Notes under the pieces: generated by a model
The model's database searches: none
What the model was told of the DNA's origin: nothing
The model's input: only the letters and a program-made list of their open reading frames with translations
Program-made: the position numbers and the translations under genes
Assembly: GCF_008271695.1 (NCBI RefSeq)
Contig: NZ_VKKY01000001.1
Span: 1,482,589-1,546,588 of the forward strand
Source of the DNA: Rufibacter hautae
GTDB taxonomy: Bacteria > Bacteroidota > Bacteroidia > Cytophagales > Hymenobacteraceae
Reading direction: 5' to 3'
Length of the DNA stretch: 64,000 nt
Shown here: piece after piece, positions 8,886 to 16,739 of the stretch
Numbering within the stretch: the first letter of the stretch is position 1
How the letters are laid out: the number at the start of each line of letters is the position of its first letter

Positions 8886-9645
8886 AGGCAGCAGTCTTTA
8901 ACAGGAATTCCTCTAAGATACTGTTAAAGGCCTTCGGATGTTCCATCATAGGTGCGTGGCAGCAATGGTCTATAAAACGAAGCTCTGATTTTTGGATCAA
9001 TCTGTTGAATTCATGGGCCACCATAGGCGGCGTAATGGTGTCATTAAGACCCCAGATAAGCAAAGTAGGAGCTTTTATTCCGCCTAAGTCTTTCCCCAGG
9101 TTATTTCGCTGCGCCGATTTGGCAATGGAAATAATCCGGAGCACCTTGGGGTTGCTGTTGGTGATGTCAAAAACTTCATCCACCAGTTCTGGGGTGGCCA
9201 CGGCCGGGTCATAGAACGTGTACTCTATGCGCTCCTTCACAAACTCGTAATTGCCACGCTTGGGGAAGGACCCTCCCATGGAGTCCTCAAACAGGCCTGA
9301 ACTGCCGGTAAGCACCAGGCGCTTCACGTGCTCGGGACGTTTCAAGGCGAACTCCAGGGCCACGTGGCCTCCCAGCGAATTGCCCAGCAAGGTAAGGTCC
9401 GTCAGGTTTTTGTAGGAGATGAAATCCTCCACGAACTCCACCAAGCCGGGAACGCTGGCCTGCGGCAACGGCATCTCGTACAGCGGCATGAGCGGAATAA
9501 CCACGCGGTAGTTCTTATGGAAATAAGAGACCACCCCCTGCCAGTTACTCAGCGCACCAAACAGTCCGTGCAAAAGCAGAAGCACTTCGCCTTCGCCTTC
9601 GTCTATGTACTCAAACCCGCCTTCCTTCTTGATTTCCAAGTCCAT
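8875..9645 (-). CDS. Alpha/beta-fold hydrolase
   Basis: A 256-residue esterase/lipase-type enzyme. The oxyanion segment LLLLHGLFGALSNW and nucleophile elbow GNSLGG (Ser90) are followed by probable triad members Asp202 (WGLNDTITPP) and a His in DHCCHAPMMEHP (230 most likely). No signal peptide, so it should act in the cytoplasm. It overlaps the CBS-domain gene by 11 bases and follows trpG-type gene by 38 bases. The natural substrate cannot be read from sequence. It is a distant relative of the hydrolase at 12957-13724. Confidence 0.85.
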   Translation of the reverse strand: MDLEIKKEGGFEYIDEGEGEVLLLLHGLFGALSNWQGVVSYFHKNYRVVIPLMPLYEMPLPQASVPGLVEFVEDFISYKNLTDLTLLGNSLGGHVALEFALKRPEHVKRLVLTGSSGLFEDSMGGSFPKRGNYEFVKERIEYTFYDPAVATPELVDEVFDITNSNPKVLRIISIAKSAQRNNLGKDLGGIKAPTLLIWGLNDTITPPMVAHEFNRLIQKSELRFIDHCCHAPMMEHPKAFNSILEEFLLKTAAYDS

Positions 9646-9683
9646 GTGAGAAAATCGCTTGTATTGATAGTAAGTAGAAACAA

Positions 9684-10256
9684 TTATAGGGATGTAATAT
9701 TAGCAATATTCACCCAATTTCTGAGCATTTCCAATCCGTGTTGGGTAAGGGCCGCCTCTGGGTGGAACTGCAGGGCGTACAGCGGCAGGTGCGCGTGCCG
9801 GAATGCCATGAGTTCGCCTTCAGCGGTTTGCGCCAAAGGCACCAGGTCTCCCGGAGACTCCTGCACCACCAACGAATGGTAGCGAACCACCGGTATTTTG
9901 GAAGGAAGCCCCGCAAAAATCGGATCTGGTACGCAGTGGATCTCGGAGATTTTGCCATGCATCGGCCGCAGGCCTTTCACCACCTTTGCTCCGAAGAACT
10001 GCCCCAGTGCCTGATGTCCCAGACAGATTCCCAGCATGGGCAACCGGTCATGGAAGTAGTCAATGACGGCGGGCATCACCCCGGCTCGCTCAGGCGTGCC
10101 CGGGCCCGGTGACAGCACAATCCCTTCCAACGGCAAAGCCTTGAGTTCCTCCAGCGGCACATCATTGCGGCGCACCTCTACCGCCACGCCCAACTGCCGG
10201 AAATAATCATAGAGGTTGTAGGTGAAAGAATCAAAGTTGTCTAAAAGAAGCAGCAC
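9684..10256 (-). CDS. Glutamine amidotransferase, anthranilate or aminodeoxychorismate synthase component II
   Basis: Class I glutamine amidotransferase subunit supplying ammonia to chorismate-using enzymes (TrpE or PabB). From the GTG at 10256 the protein is 190 residues, the normal length, and opens LLLLDNFDSFTYNLYDYF. The nucleophile is Cys78 in GICLGHQALG, and His165 and Glu167 lie in LQFHPEA. An upstream ATG at 10307 would add 17 atypical residues and lies inside an intergenic palindrome, so the GTG is preferred. No trpE or pabB is adjacent, so TrpG versus PabA (or a shared subunit) cannot be decided. Confidence 0.88.
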   Translation of the reverse strand: MLLLLDNFDSFTYNLYDYFRQLGVAVEVRRNDVPLEELKALPLEGIVLSPGPGTPERAGVMPAVIDYFHDRLPMLGICLGHQALGQFFGAKVVKGLRPMHGKISEIHCVPDPIFAGLPSKIPVVRYHSLVVQESPGDLVPLAQTAEGELMAFRHAHLPLYALQFHPEAALTQHGLEMLRNWVNIANITSL

Positions 10257-10289
10257 AGAGAAGAAAACGCAGGGAAATGAAAAAAGATG

Positions 10290-10337
10290 TTCCTGTTTTA
10301 GGCCCATTTTCTATAAAACAGACCCAAAACAGGAACG
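10290..10337. repeat. Nested-palindrome repeat, copy at trpG-cvpA gap
   Basis: Perfect 11-bp outer arms GTTCCTGTTTT (10290-10300) and AAAACAGGAAC (10327-10337) enclose a weaker inner TTTT/AAAA hairpin. One of the best copies of the intergenic family described in the findings. Confidence 0.8.
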
Positions 10338-10388
10338 AAAAACAAATCAACTTATCCGATTACCGGGTACTTTAACAAAATATTGACT

Positions 10389-10428
10389 CCGTTTCAACGG
10401 TGTTTTTAGCAAAGCAGCCCTTAAACGG
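10389..10428. repeat. Nested-palindrome repeat, copy after cvpA
   Basis: Outer arms CCGTTT (10389-10394) and AAACGG (10423-10428) enclose a degenerate GTGTTTTT/AA core. It lies 12 bases beyond the cvpA stop and only 51 bases from the preceding copy. Confidence 0.55.
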
Positions 10429-10440
10429 GAAAGCGGATTT

Positions 10441-10950
10441 TTACCCGAAGGACTCCAGCGCCTCGCGCCCGAAAGGGATGATCCACTGCACGAAAGACCA
10501 AGCGCTGGGCGCAGCATCCAGGTAATACGGATACACCTCAGAGTCCCGCACAGATTGAAACGTCAGGTCCAGGCCGGTGGCGTGGGCAAAGTACACGAGC
10601 AGGCAAATACAGAAGCCCCACTTCAATGCCCCAATAAGGGCCCCGATCACGTTGTCCATGAGACCGAGCGGCGTGAGGTGCACGGCTTTCTTGATGACCA
10701 TGCCGATAGCCCTTACCGCAAACCCAATCCCGATGAACACTACCAGATATGGCAGGAAAGGCAGAAACCCGGCTTTGTCGCCCAGCCATTCATGGATGGG
10801 CGGCGTGAGCAGGCCCACTATCTTCATCCCGAAAACGGTAAGGATAATCAATGAAGCCAAAGACGCGATCTCCAGCACCAATCCCTTGAAAAAACCCTTG
10901 AAAGCGCCGTAAGCCACAGGCAGCAGCAGGAAAAGGTCAAATGTACTCAC
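10441..10950 (-). CDS. CvpA-family membrane protein
   Basis: A 169-residue inner-membrane protein of the CvpA family (colicin V production; more recently linked to envelope and bile stress tolerance in other bacteria). Four hydrophobic segments are visible (about 5-22, 28-50, 62-83, 105-125), with the family opening FDLFLLLPVAYGAFKGFFKGL and the central GNxIGALIGALKWG-like segment (NVIGALIGALKWG). It lies 12 bases after the yqeY-type gene, so they probably form one transcript. Family assignment is good, role in this organism unknown. Confidence 0.85.
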   Translation of the reverse strand: MSTFDLFLLLPVAYGAFKGFFKGLVLEIASLASLIILTVFGMKIVGLLTPPIHEWLGDKAGFLPFLPYLVVFIGIGFAVRAIGMVIKKAVHLTPLGLMDNVIGALIGALKWGFCICLLVYFAHATGLDLTFQSVRDSEVYPYYLDAAPSAWSFVQWIIPFGREALESFG

Positions 10951-10962
10951 GCGGTGTTCTTC

Positions 10963-11424
10963 TTAGGCGTTGGTGTTGTTCAGCAGCGCGTTCACGGCGT
11001 TGGAGATCGCGCGGCCATCGGCTTGGCCGGCCAGCTCACGGGAAGCCACGCCCATCACTTTGCCCATATCGGAAGGCCCTAAGGCGCCCACGCGCTGGAT
11101 GATTTCCAACAGACGCTCGCGCAGGTCTCCCTCGTCCAGTTGCTGAGGCAGGAATTCCTCAATCACGGCCAGTTCGGCCATCTCCACTTCCTCTAAATCA
11201 GTGCGGTTCTGGGCGCGGTAAACGTCGGCGGACTCGCGCCGCTGCTTGGCGGCTTTGGTCAGAAGTTTCAGCTCCGTATCCGGGGTAAGGGCCTGCACCC
11301 CGCCTTTCTCGGTCTCGGCCAGCAGAATCTGGGACTTGATGGCGCGCAGGGCTTGCAGACGGGTTTTATCTTTGGCCAACATGGCTTGCTTAATGCCGGC
11401 TTCTACTTTTTCTTTCAGGCTCAT
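10963..11424 (-). CDS. GatB/YqeY domain-containing protein
   Basis: A 153-residue protein of the YqeY family, related to the tail domain of GatB and thought to touch tRNA or act in amidation. The start at 11424 gives the usual MSLKEKVEAGIKQAM followed by KTRLQALRAIKSQILLAE, TKAAKQRRESADVYR and the C-terminal MGKVMGVASRELAGQADGR. An in-frame ATG 22 codons upstream would add unrelated sequence, so I reject it. Divergent from pdxJ across about 120 bases. Function in vivo is not established. Confidence 0.88.
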   Translation of the reverse strand: MSLKEKVEAGIKQAMLAKDKTRLQALRAIKSQILLAETEKGGVQALTPDTELKLLTKAAKQRRESADVYRAQNRTDLEEVEMAELAVIEEFLPQQLDEGDLRERLLEIIQRVGALGPSDMGKVMGVASRELAGQADGRAISNAVNALLNNTNA

Positions 11425-11503
11425 AGTTTTATAGGTATAAATAGTGTCTGGTGCCGCGGCACCCGTTGGGAAATCATTTAGATACGGCACGCCAAGTTTC
11501 TTT

Positions 11504-11511
11504 TATCTTTG
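11504..11511 (+). promoter_or_regulatory. Promoter -7 element for pdxJ
   Basis: TATCTTTG (11504-11511) matches TAnnTTTG exactly, 37 bases before the pdxJ ATG. No clear TTG is found 19-21 bases upstream; a TTTAG at 11477-11481 is the nearest candidate. Confidence 0.5.
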
Positions 11512-11548
11512 CCCCATCCAACGAATGGAACGCTAACGTAAGACCAAC

Positions 11549-12265
11549 ATGACGAAGCTGAGCGTAAATATAAATAAAATAGCCACGCTACGGAACGCGC
11601 GCGGCGGCAACCGGCCAAATGTAGTACAAACGGCGCTGGACTGCGAGCGTTTCGGGGCGCAGGGCATCACCGTGCATCCGCGGCCCGATGAACGGCACAT
11701 CCGGTTCCAGGACGTATACGATCTCAAAGCCGTAGTGACCACCGAGTTCAACATAGAAGGCAACCCCACCCCCGATTTCATCAAACTGGTGAAAGCCGTG
11801 AAGCCCGAGCAGGTGACCCTGGTACCCGATGCCCCCGATGCCATCACCTCCAACGCCGGTTGGGATACGCTTAAGCACAAGGATTTTCTGGTAGACGTGA
11901 TCAAGGAATTCAAAGCCGACGGCATCCGGACTTCTATCTTCGTGGACCCCATCAACGCGCAGGTGGAAGGCGCCGCCCTCACCGGCACCGACCGCATAGA
12001 ACTCTACACCGAGGCTTATGCCCACCAATACCACGCTGGCCGCGAGGCTGCCGTGCAACCGTATGCCGAGGCCGCCCGCGTGGCCCAACAAGTGGGATTA
12101 GGCCTGAACGCCGGCCATGACCTGGACCTGGACAACCTGCGCTACCTGAGAGAACAACTGCCCAACCTGGACGAGGTCTCCATCGGGCACGCCCTCATCT
12201 GCGATGCGTTGTACTACGGCCTGGAGAACACCATCCAGTTGTATTTGCGCCAACTCAACTACTAA
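11549..12265 (+). CDS. pdxJ: Pyridoxine 5'-phosphate synthase
   Basis: Condenses 3-amino-1-hydroxyacetone phosphate with deoxyxylulose 5-phosphate to pyridoxine 5'-phosphate, the last ring-forming step of the DXP-dependent vitamin B6 route. The 238 residues form the expected TIM barrel: [18 protein letters not shown] at the start, [13 protein letters not shown] with catalytic residues, [17 protein letters not shown], then [14 protein letters not shown] and EVSIGHALI, which forms the phosphate site. Length is standard. It is transcribed away from the yqeY gene from its own promoter element. Confidence 0.96.
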   Translation: MTKLSVNINKIATLRNARGGNRPNVVQTALDCERFGAQGITVHPRPDERHIRFQDVYDLKAVVTTEFNIEGNPTPDFIKLVKAVKPEQVTLVPDAPDAITSNAGWDTLKHKDFLVDVIKEFKADGIRTSIFVDPINAQVEGAALTGTDRIELYTEAYAHQYHAGREAAVQPYAEAARVAQQVGLGLNAGHDLDLDNLRYLREQLPNLDEVSIGHALICDALYYGLENTIQLYLRQLNY

Positions 12266-12276
12266 TGCGGCATTCC

Positions 12277-12316
12277 CCGTTTCCGGCCCGATTTCCTGAA
12301 AACAGGCTCAAACCGG
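12277..12316. repeat. Nested-palindrome repeat, copy after pdxJ
   Basis: Inner arms GCCCGATTT and AAAACAGGC pair at 7 of 9 positions around CCTG, with imperfect outer arms CCCGTTT / AAACCGG. It starts about 11 bases beyond the pdxJ stop. Confidence 0.6.
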
Positions 12317-12335
12317 TGTCTCGCACGCCAAGGCT

Positions 12336-12914
12336 ATGTTAGGGCTGCTGCTGAAGATAGCGGCCCTGGCTATTGCCGCGCAGTACGGCGTGCGGTTCTT
12401 TTCCTGGTTGTTCAGGAAACAGCAGCGCGTGTTTTACCTCTCACCCATGCGCCAGTTCAAGATGGTGTTCTGGTCATTGCTCAGTTTCTGGCTGGGCGGT
12501 ACCATGCTGGGCACGCTTTTGCGCGACCCTAACGTCACGCCGCTGGAATTGGGCATCGCCATCGGGCTGGGTTCTTTGCTGTTCCTGTTCGCGCTGCCTA
12601 CCCTGCTGGTGCATTTTCAGTACTGGCGCCATGAGCGGGAAAACGCCATGGAATTGGAGAAAGAAACCAACACCGCTTTGCTTTTGCAACCCAATGGGCG
12701 GTACCTGCTCAATCAGCAGCACATCAGGGAGATCACCGAGGTCCAATGCCCTACCAAGCGCTTTTTCTGGAGTTCTTACCAGTACCTGGTCATTTCCCTT
12801 ACCGATGGGCAACAGCTAAAAGTTACTTCCTTGCTCATTGATCTAGAGCAGCTAAAGGCTTTGTGGCCGCGGGTGCCGTACCAAACCAAAACGAAATGGG
12901 TCTGTTTTCTGTAA
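12336..12914 (+). CDS. Membrane protein of unknown function
   Basis: A 192-residue protein with no recognised family. Hydrophobic segments lie at about 3-24 (possible signal anchor), 44-62 and 72-93. The C-terminal 95 residues are soluble and mixed in character (ALLLQPNGRYLLNQQHI, YQYLVISLTDGQQLKVTSLL), reminiscent of a PH-like domain attached to a membrane anchor, but this is only an impression. The last codons and TAA stop fall inside a copy of the intergenic palindrome, so the C-terminal KWVCFL may have been contributed by repeat insertion. It ends 42 bases before the esterase gene on the same strand. Confidence 0.65.
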   Translation: MLGLLLKIAALAIAAQYGVRFFSWLFRKQQRVFYLSPMRQFKMVFWSLLSFWLGGTMLGTLLRDPNVTPLELGIAIGLGSLLFLFALPTLLVHFQYWRHERENAMELEKETNTALLLQPNGRYLLNQQHIREITEVQCPTKRFFWSSYQYLVISLTDGQQLKVTSLLIDLEQLKALWPRVPYQTKTKWVCFL

Positions 12915-12922
12915 AACAGGCC
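12898..12922. repeat. Nested-palindrome repeat overlapping a stop codon
   Basis: CTGTTTT (12902-12908) and AAAACAG (12913-12919) form a perfect 7-bp stem around CTGT, extended by three further pairs (one G-T). The TAA stop of the preceding gene (12912-12914) lies in it, the only copy seen to enter a coding sequence. Confidence 0.75.
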
Positions 12923-12956
12923 AGAAACACATTCTCGCACCTTATCTCTCCAGAAC

Positions 12957-13724
12957 ATGGAATTAAACTATAAAGTATTAGGCGAAGGCCAACCGCTCCT
13001 TATTCTGCACGGACTCTTCGGCACCTTGGACAACTGGCAGACGCTAGGCCGGGAGTTCTCCAAAACCTTCAAGGTGTACCTGATAGACCTGCGCAACCAC
13101 GGCCGGTCGCCGCACACCCCTGAGTTCAGCTACCAGCTCATGACCGATGACCTGGTGGAGTTCTTTGACCAGCACCAACTGCAGGATGCCTTGGTCATTG
13201 GCCACTCCATGGGCGGAAAGGTTTCTATGAACTTCGCGCTGCAGCACCCAGACAGACTCTCCAAACTACTGGTAGCCGATATCGCACCCAAAGCTTATCC
13301 GCCGCACCACGATGACATCATCGCCGGTTTCCGGTCCATTGATTTAAATGCCATCCAGAACCGGCAGGAAGCCGATGACCAACTGGCCCAAAAGGTAGAT
13401 GATTTCGGGACGCGCATGTTCCTGCTCAAGAACCTGTACCGCAAAGACGACAACACCTTCGGCTGGCGCCTGAACCTGGATGCCATTGAGCAGAACCTGG
13501 ACAAGGTCCTGAGTAACATTGAATCTGAGGCGCCTTTCACCAAACCAACCTTGTTTCTGCGCGGTGGTAATTCGCGCTACATCAAACCAGAGCAGGACCT
13601 TCCGCAGATTCAGAGCCTGTTCCCCCAGGCCACCATCCAGACCATTGAAAATGCCGGCCACTGGCTCCATGCCGAGCAGCCCCAGGAATTTTACCGCCTG
13701 ACTATGGCGTTTTTGCAGGCTTAA
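12957..13724 (+). CDS. Alpha/beta-fold hydrolase, YbfF-like esterase
   Basis: A 255-residue cytoplasmic esterase-type enzyme. Oxyanion segment LLILHGLFGTLDNW, then DLRNHGRSPH, nucleophile Ser84 in GHSMGGKVSM, and the catalytic His in ENAGHWLHAEQP near residue 236. These features match the YbfF group of acyl-CoA/ester hydrolases, although that assignment is by resemblance only. It ends just before a strong intrinsic terminator (13750-13781). Confidence 0.85.
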   Translation: MELNYKVLGEGQPLLILHGLFGTLDNWQTLGREFSKTFKVYLIDLRNHGRSPHTPEFSYQLMTDDLVEFFDQHQLQDALVIGHSMGGKVSMNFALQHPDRLSKLLVADIAPKAYPPHHDDIIAGFRSIDLNAIQNRQEADDQLAQKVDDFGTRMFLLKNLYRKDDNTFGWRLNLDAIEQNLDKVLSNIESEAPFTKPTLFLRGGNSRYIKPEQDLPQIQSLFPQATIQTIENAGHWLHAEQPQEFYRLTMAFLQA

Positions 13725-13749
13725 ACCCTAGACGTAAATTGAATACCTA

Positions 13750-13781
13750 GAGAGCCGCAATACTTGTGGCTCTCCCTTTTT
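13750..13781 (+). terminator. Intrinsic terminator after the esterase gene
   Basis: GAGAGCC-G-CAA pairs with TTG-T-GGCTCTC around TAC (11 bp with one G-T pair), followed by CCTTTTT. It separates the esterase transcript from the methyltransferase gene starting at 13790. Confidence 0.82.
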
Positions 13782-13789
13782 AAACCTCT

Positions 13790-14509
13790 ATGAGTACTCC
13801 CGCAAAAGGCACGCTTTTCCTGATTCCCACGGTGCTGGCCGAGGACACTGCCTCGGCGGTTATTTGCCGCCAAGTGGCGGAGGTAACGGCCCAGCTCAAA
13901 TACTTTCTGGTGGAAAATGCCCGTACGGCGCGCCGCTACATCAAATCCATTGCGCCCAGCCAGACCATAGAAGAACTGCAGATCACCGTCATCGACAAAA
14001 ACTCATCTGATGCCGAGCTGACCGCGGCTTTGAAACCGCTTTTGGCCGGCCAGGATGCCGGGGTGATCTCTGAAGCCGGTTGTCCCGGCGTCGCTGATCC
14101 CGGGGCGGAGTTGGCACGACTAGCGCACCAGCACGGCGTGAAAGTGGTGCCGCTGGTAGGTCCCTCAGCGATCCTGATGGGGTTGATGGCCTCGGGGTTC
14201 AACGGGCAGTCCTTTGCTTTCCACGGCTACCTGCCCATTGAGAAGCGCGACCGCATCCAGGCCTTGAAAGGGTTGGAGAAAGAGATGGCACAGAAAGACC
14301 AGACCCAGATTTTCATGGAGACGCCCTACCGCAACAAACAGATGATTGACGACCTGCTCCAGCATCTGAGCAAAGACACCAAACTCTGCATCGCGGCCAA
14401 CATCACGGGCTCCAACGAGTTCATCAAAACCCTGCGCGTGGCAGACTGGAAAGGCAAAGTGCCAGACCTGCACAAACAACCCGCCGTCTTCCTGATCTAT
14501 AAACGATAG
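13790..14509 (+). CDS. SAM-dependent methyltransferase, RsmI/TP-methylase family
   Basis: A 239-residue member of the tetrapyrrole-methylase fold group. The glycine-rich opening GTLFLIPTVLAED, the VISEAGCPGVADPG segment and VVPLVGPSAILMGLMASG are the SAM-binding and family signatures shared with RsmI (16S rRNA C1402 2'-O-methyltransferase). It diverges from typical RsmI at the N-terminus (RsmI usually has YVVATPIGN here), so it is more likely the second, uncharacterised RsmI-like paralogue often seen in Bacteroidota. Substrate not known. The start codon lies just after the terminator. Confidence 0.82.
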   Translation: MSTPAKGTLFLIPTVLAEDTASAVICRQVAEVTAQLKYFLVENARTARRYIKSIAPSQTIEELQITVIDKNSSDAELTAALKPLLAGQDAGVISEAGCPGVADPGAELARLAHQHGVKVVPLVGPSAILMGLMASGFNGQSFAFHGYLPIEKRDRIQALKGLEKEMAQKDQTQIFMETPYRNKQMIDDLLQHLSKDTKLCIAANITGSNEFIKTLRVADWKGKVPDLHKQPAVFLIYKR

Positions 14510-14518
14510 GGCTACGGG

Positions 14519-14556
14519 TGTTTTACGATTATTTTCTGAAAGTCAGGGCTAAAACA
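14519..14556. repeat. Nested-palindrome repeat, copy after the methyltransferase
   Basis: Outer arms TGTTTTA (14519-14525) and TAAAACA (14550-14556) form 7 perfect pairs around a degenerate core. Ten bases beyond a stop codon. The rest of the gap to 14722 holds nothing I recognise. Confidence 0.55.
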
Positions 14557-14722
14557 GCGGGCATGGATTTGAAAGGAAGTTTCTTCTATAAGAGCAGAAA
14601 GAAGCATTTTGCCTAAAGATTGAGATTTCAGCTCTCTGATGAACTGGCTTTGCCATTCTAAAATTTCCGCTGTTGCAGCGGTTCCTTTCTAATACCAAAT
14701 TGTGAAAGCGGTCGAAGCTTTT

Positions 14723-15208
14723 CTAATCATTCCAACCATAGCTTTTCCATGTGCTTCTTTCTGAATCAAATTCTTCAGTCACCATGAAACCTCTGGAATA
14801 GCTAATCACATAATGATTCTTATCTCTGAGCCGCCGGTAAGCAATCCCCAGCGATGTATCATAACTGACTGGAGCCTCTCCTAAGCTGTTTCTGATTTGA
14901 TGAATCTCCATTATGATTCCTTCACTTCTGAATCTCTGAACTTTGTCGACTGCAACTCCAGCAACTAGTTGAGATATAATGAAGGTCGGCAGGATGGAAA
15001 AGGTAAACAATGCCTTTTCTGTTTTAATGGTGCTGCTGCGAAGGCTTACTATTAGGAAAATGAGAGTTGAGATAAATACGACAGCGAATGGAATTATCAG
15101 AAAGAAAACTTCTATTACTGCCAAAGGTGGAATAAAAGGTACCACCACCCCAACTAGGACGACAAACAAGAGTATAAGCGTTCTTCTTTGCCTTTTCTTC
15201 AACTTCAT
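14723..15208 (-). CDS. Hypothetical membrane protein
   Basis: A 161-residue protein of no recognised family. A basic start (MKLKKRQRR) leads into hydrophobic segments at about 10-30 and 33-53, with a third at about 65-82 (ALFTFSILPTFIISQLVAGV). The remaining C-terminal half is soluble and faces one side of the membrane (RFRSEGIIMEIHQIRNSLG, YSRGFMVTEEF). The DNA is more A/T-rich than its neighbours. It stands alone between the methyltransferase gene (opposite strand) and two strong hairpins beyond envC. Confidence 0.6.
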   Translation of the reverse strand: MKLKKRQRRTLILLFVVLVGVVVPFIPPLAVIEVFFLIIPFAVVFISTLIFLIVSLRSSTIKTEKALFTFSILPTFIISQLVAGVAVDKVQRFRSEGIIMEIHQIRNSLGEAPVSYDTSLGIAYRRLRDKNHYVISYSRGFMVTEEFDSERSTWKSYGWND

Positions 15209-15233
15209 CCCTTTTTATAAACTATAAATTACC

Positions 15234-15280
15234 ATAACACCTGAGACAAGTTGGCAACGGCAACTTGTCTCAGGTGTTAT
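15234..15280. repeat. Perfect 20-bp inverted repeat
   Basis: ATAACACCTGAGACAAGTTG (15234-15253) is the exact reverse complement of 15261-15280, with a 7-base loop GCAACGG. No T-tract follows on either strand, so it is not an ordinary terminator. It lies beside another long hairpin at 15291-15334. Confidence 0.85.
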
Positions 15281-15290
15281 CTTTAGTGAA

Positions 15291-15334
15291 AGGTGTTTAG
15301 GGCCTGGTTTCTGAAAACCAGGCTCTAAACACCT
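15291..15334. repeat. Nested-palindrome repeat, copy after the EnvC-like gene
   Basis: AGGTGTTTAGGGCCTGGTTT (15291-15310) pairs with 15315-15334 at 19 Watson-Crick positions plus one G-T, with the four-base loop CTGA. It lies four bases beyond the stop of the EnvC-like gene. Here the inner and outer arms are continuous, making one long hairpin. Confidence 0.85.
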
Positions 15335-15338
15335 CTTC

Positions 15339-16739
15339 TTATTTCGGCATGAGCCAGCCTTGCGGGTTGAGGTTGGTTTGGTTTTTCCAGATTTGGAACT
15401 GAAGCTCTGAAGTGCCCTCGGCATCGGTGTACACGGTCCCGATGTTCTGTTTCGCACTGATTTCCTGGCCCTCGGTCACGCTCACGGTGCGGAGTTTGGC
15501 ATAGACGGTAAAGTACTCACCGTGCTGCACCATCACAATGTTGTTCATGCCCGGAATGGTCTGTACCGCCAGCACTTTCCCCCCGAAAATGGCTCTTACC
15601 CGTTCGTTGGCACCAGTCTGGATATCAATACCACGGTTCTCCACTACTACACCCTTCAATACCGGGTGGGCCTGCCGCCCGAAGCGTTGGGAGATGAACC
15701 CGCGTTCTACAGGCCAGGAGAAACGGCCTTTGTTCCCCGCAAAGTTAGAAGACAAGGCGGCAGCTTCTGGGGTAAGGGTCACGCGGTCGGTGCGGGAGAC
15801 GGAGGCTCTGGTCTTGGCAGGGGCGCTAGCGGTGGCGGCTGGTTCACTTGGGGCAGGTTTGCCGGCGGCGGCGGCGGCTCTGGCTGCGGCGGCGGCTTCA
15901 CGAGCAGCCTTGGCTTTGGCAGCGGCCTCAGCAGCGCGGGCGGCGCGGGCAATTTCTTCCCGCACAATGTTGGCAATGAGCCTGTTCAACTGCTGCACCG
16001 CTTTCTGGCGCTGCTCCACTTCCTGCTTCAGGGACTGTTCCTGCAGGCTCAGTTGTTGGATTACCTGGTCCTGCTGGTCATGCATAGAGAGCAGGTTTTT
16101 GTTTTCGTTCAGCTGCACGCTGAGCAGGCTTCTCTTCTGCTTTTTCTGGGTGGTTAGGGTGCTCAGTTGCTGGTTCAGGTTCTGCTGCACTTCCTCAATG
16201 GCGGCCGCCTGCTTTTTGCGGGCTTCGGTGTACTGGCGCAGATAACTCATGCGGCGCATCATCTGGTTGAAAGAATCTGAGGCGAACAGGAACATGAGCT
16301 TGTTGTAGCTGTTGGCCGTTTTGGAAGCCGCATAGATGAGGCGGGAGTATTCCTTTTTCAGGCGCTCTAAGTCGGTCTGGGCATCGGTTACTTTTTCCTC
16401 GGTGGTGCGCAGGTCGCGGTTAAGGTAAACTATCTCAGAGGAAATGTTTTTGATAACGCCAGTTTGCACCGTGATCTTTTCTTTGATCACGTTCAGTTGC
16501 CCCAGGGAGGCTTGTTTCTTCTGGGCCGTTTCCTGTAGAATCCGGTTTGCCTCCTGAATCCTTTTGAGGTTGGCGTTTTTCTCGCGCTCCAGCTGGGCTT
16601 TGCTTTTTACCGGCGCTTTCTTTGAGGACGTTTTGGAAGAGGAACGGGTGGTCCTTTTCTGCTGTGCCTCAGCAGAATTCAACCCGATCAAGAAAAAGAA
16701 TAATAAAAGATAAAGTAGCCCCGCCCTATTTACGTTCAT
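15339..16739 (-). CDS. EnvC-like murein hydrolase activator (degenerate M23/LytM domain)
   Basis: A 466-residue periplasmic protein expected to activate cell-wall amidases at the division site. Signal peptide about 1-25; Lys/Ser-rich stretch; long coiled coils (about 45-265); Ala/Lys/Pro-rich linker (265-325); LytM domain (about 345-460). The zinc ligands of active M23 peptidases are absent: HxxxD reads NRGID, the HxH region reads YAKL, and the final HFE segment reads LQFQIW. This fits the EnvC mode, in which the domain binds amidases instead of cutting glycan peptides. Its start overlaps the DUF4292 lipoprotein gene by 14 bases. Confidence 0.88.
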   Translation of the reverse strand: MNVNRAGLLYLLLFFFLIGLNSAEAQQKRTTRSSSKTSSKKAPVKSKAQLEREKNANLKRIQEANRILQETAQKKQASLGQLNVIKEKITVQTGVIKNISSEIVYLNRDLRTTEEKVTDAQTDLERLKKEYSRLIYAASKTANSYNKLMFLFASDSFNQMMRRMSYLRQYTEARKKQAAAIEEVQQNLNQQLSTLTTQKKQKRSLLSVQLNENKNLLSMHDQQDQVIQQLSLQEQSLKQEVEQRQKAVQQLNRLIANIVREEIARAARAAEAAAKAKAAREAAAAARAAAAAGKPAPSEPAATASAPAKTRASVSRTDRVTLTPEAAALSSNFAGNKGRFSWPVERGFISQRFGRQAHPVLKGVVVENRGIDIQTGANERVRAIFGGKVLAVQTIPGMNNIVMVQHGEYFTVYAKLRTVSVTEGQEISAKQNIGTVYTDAEGTSELQFQIWKNQTNLNPQGWLMPK

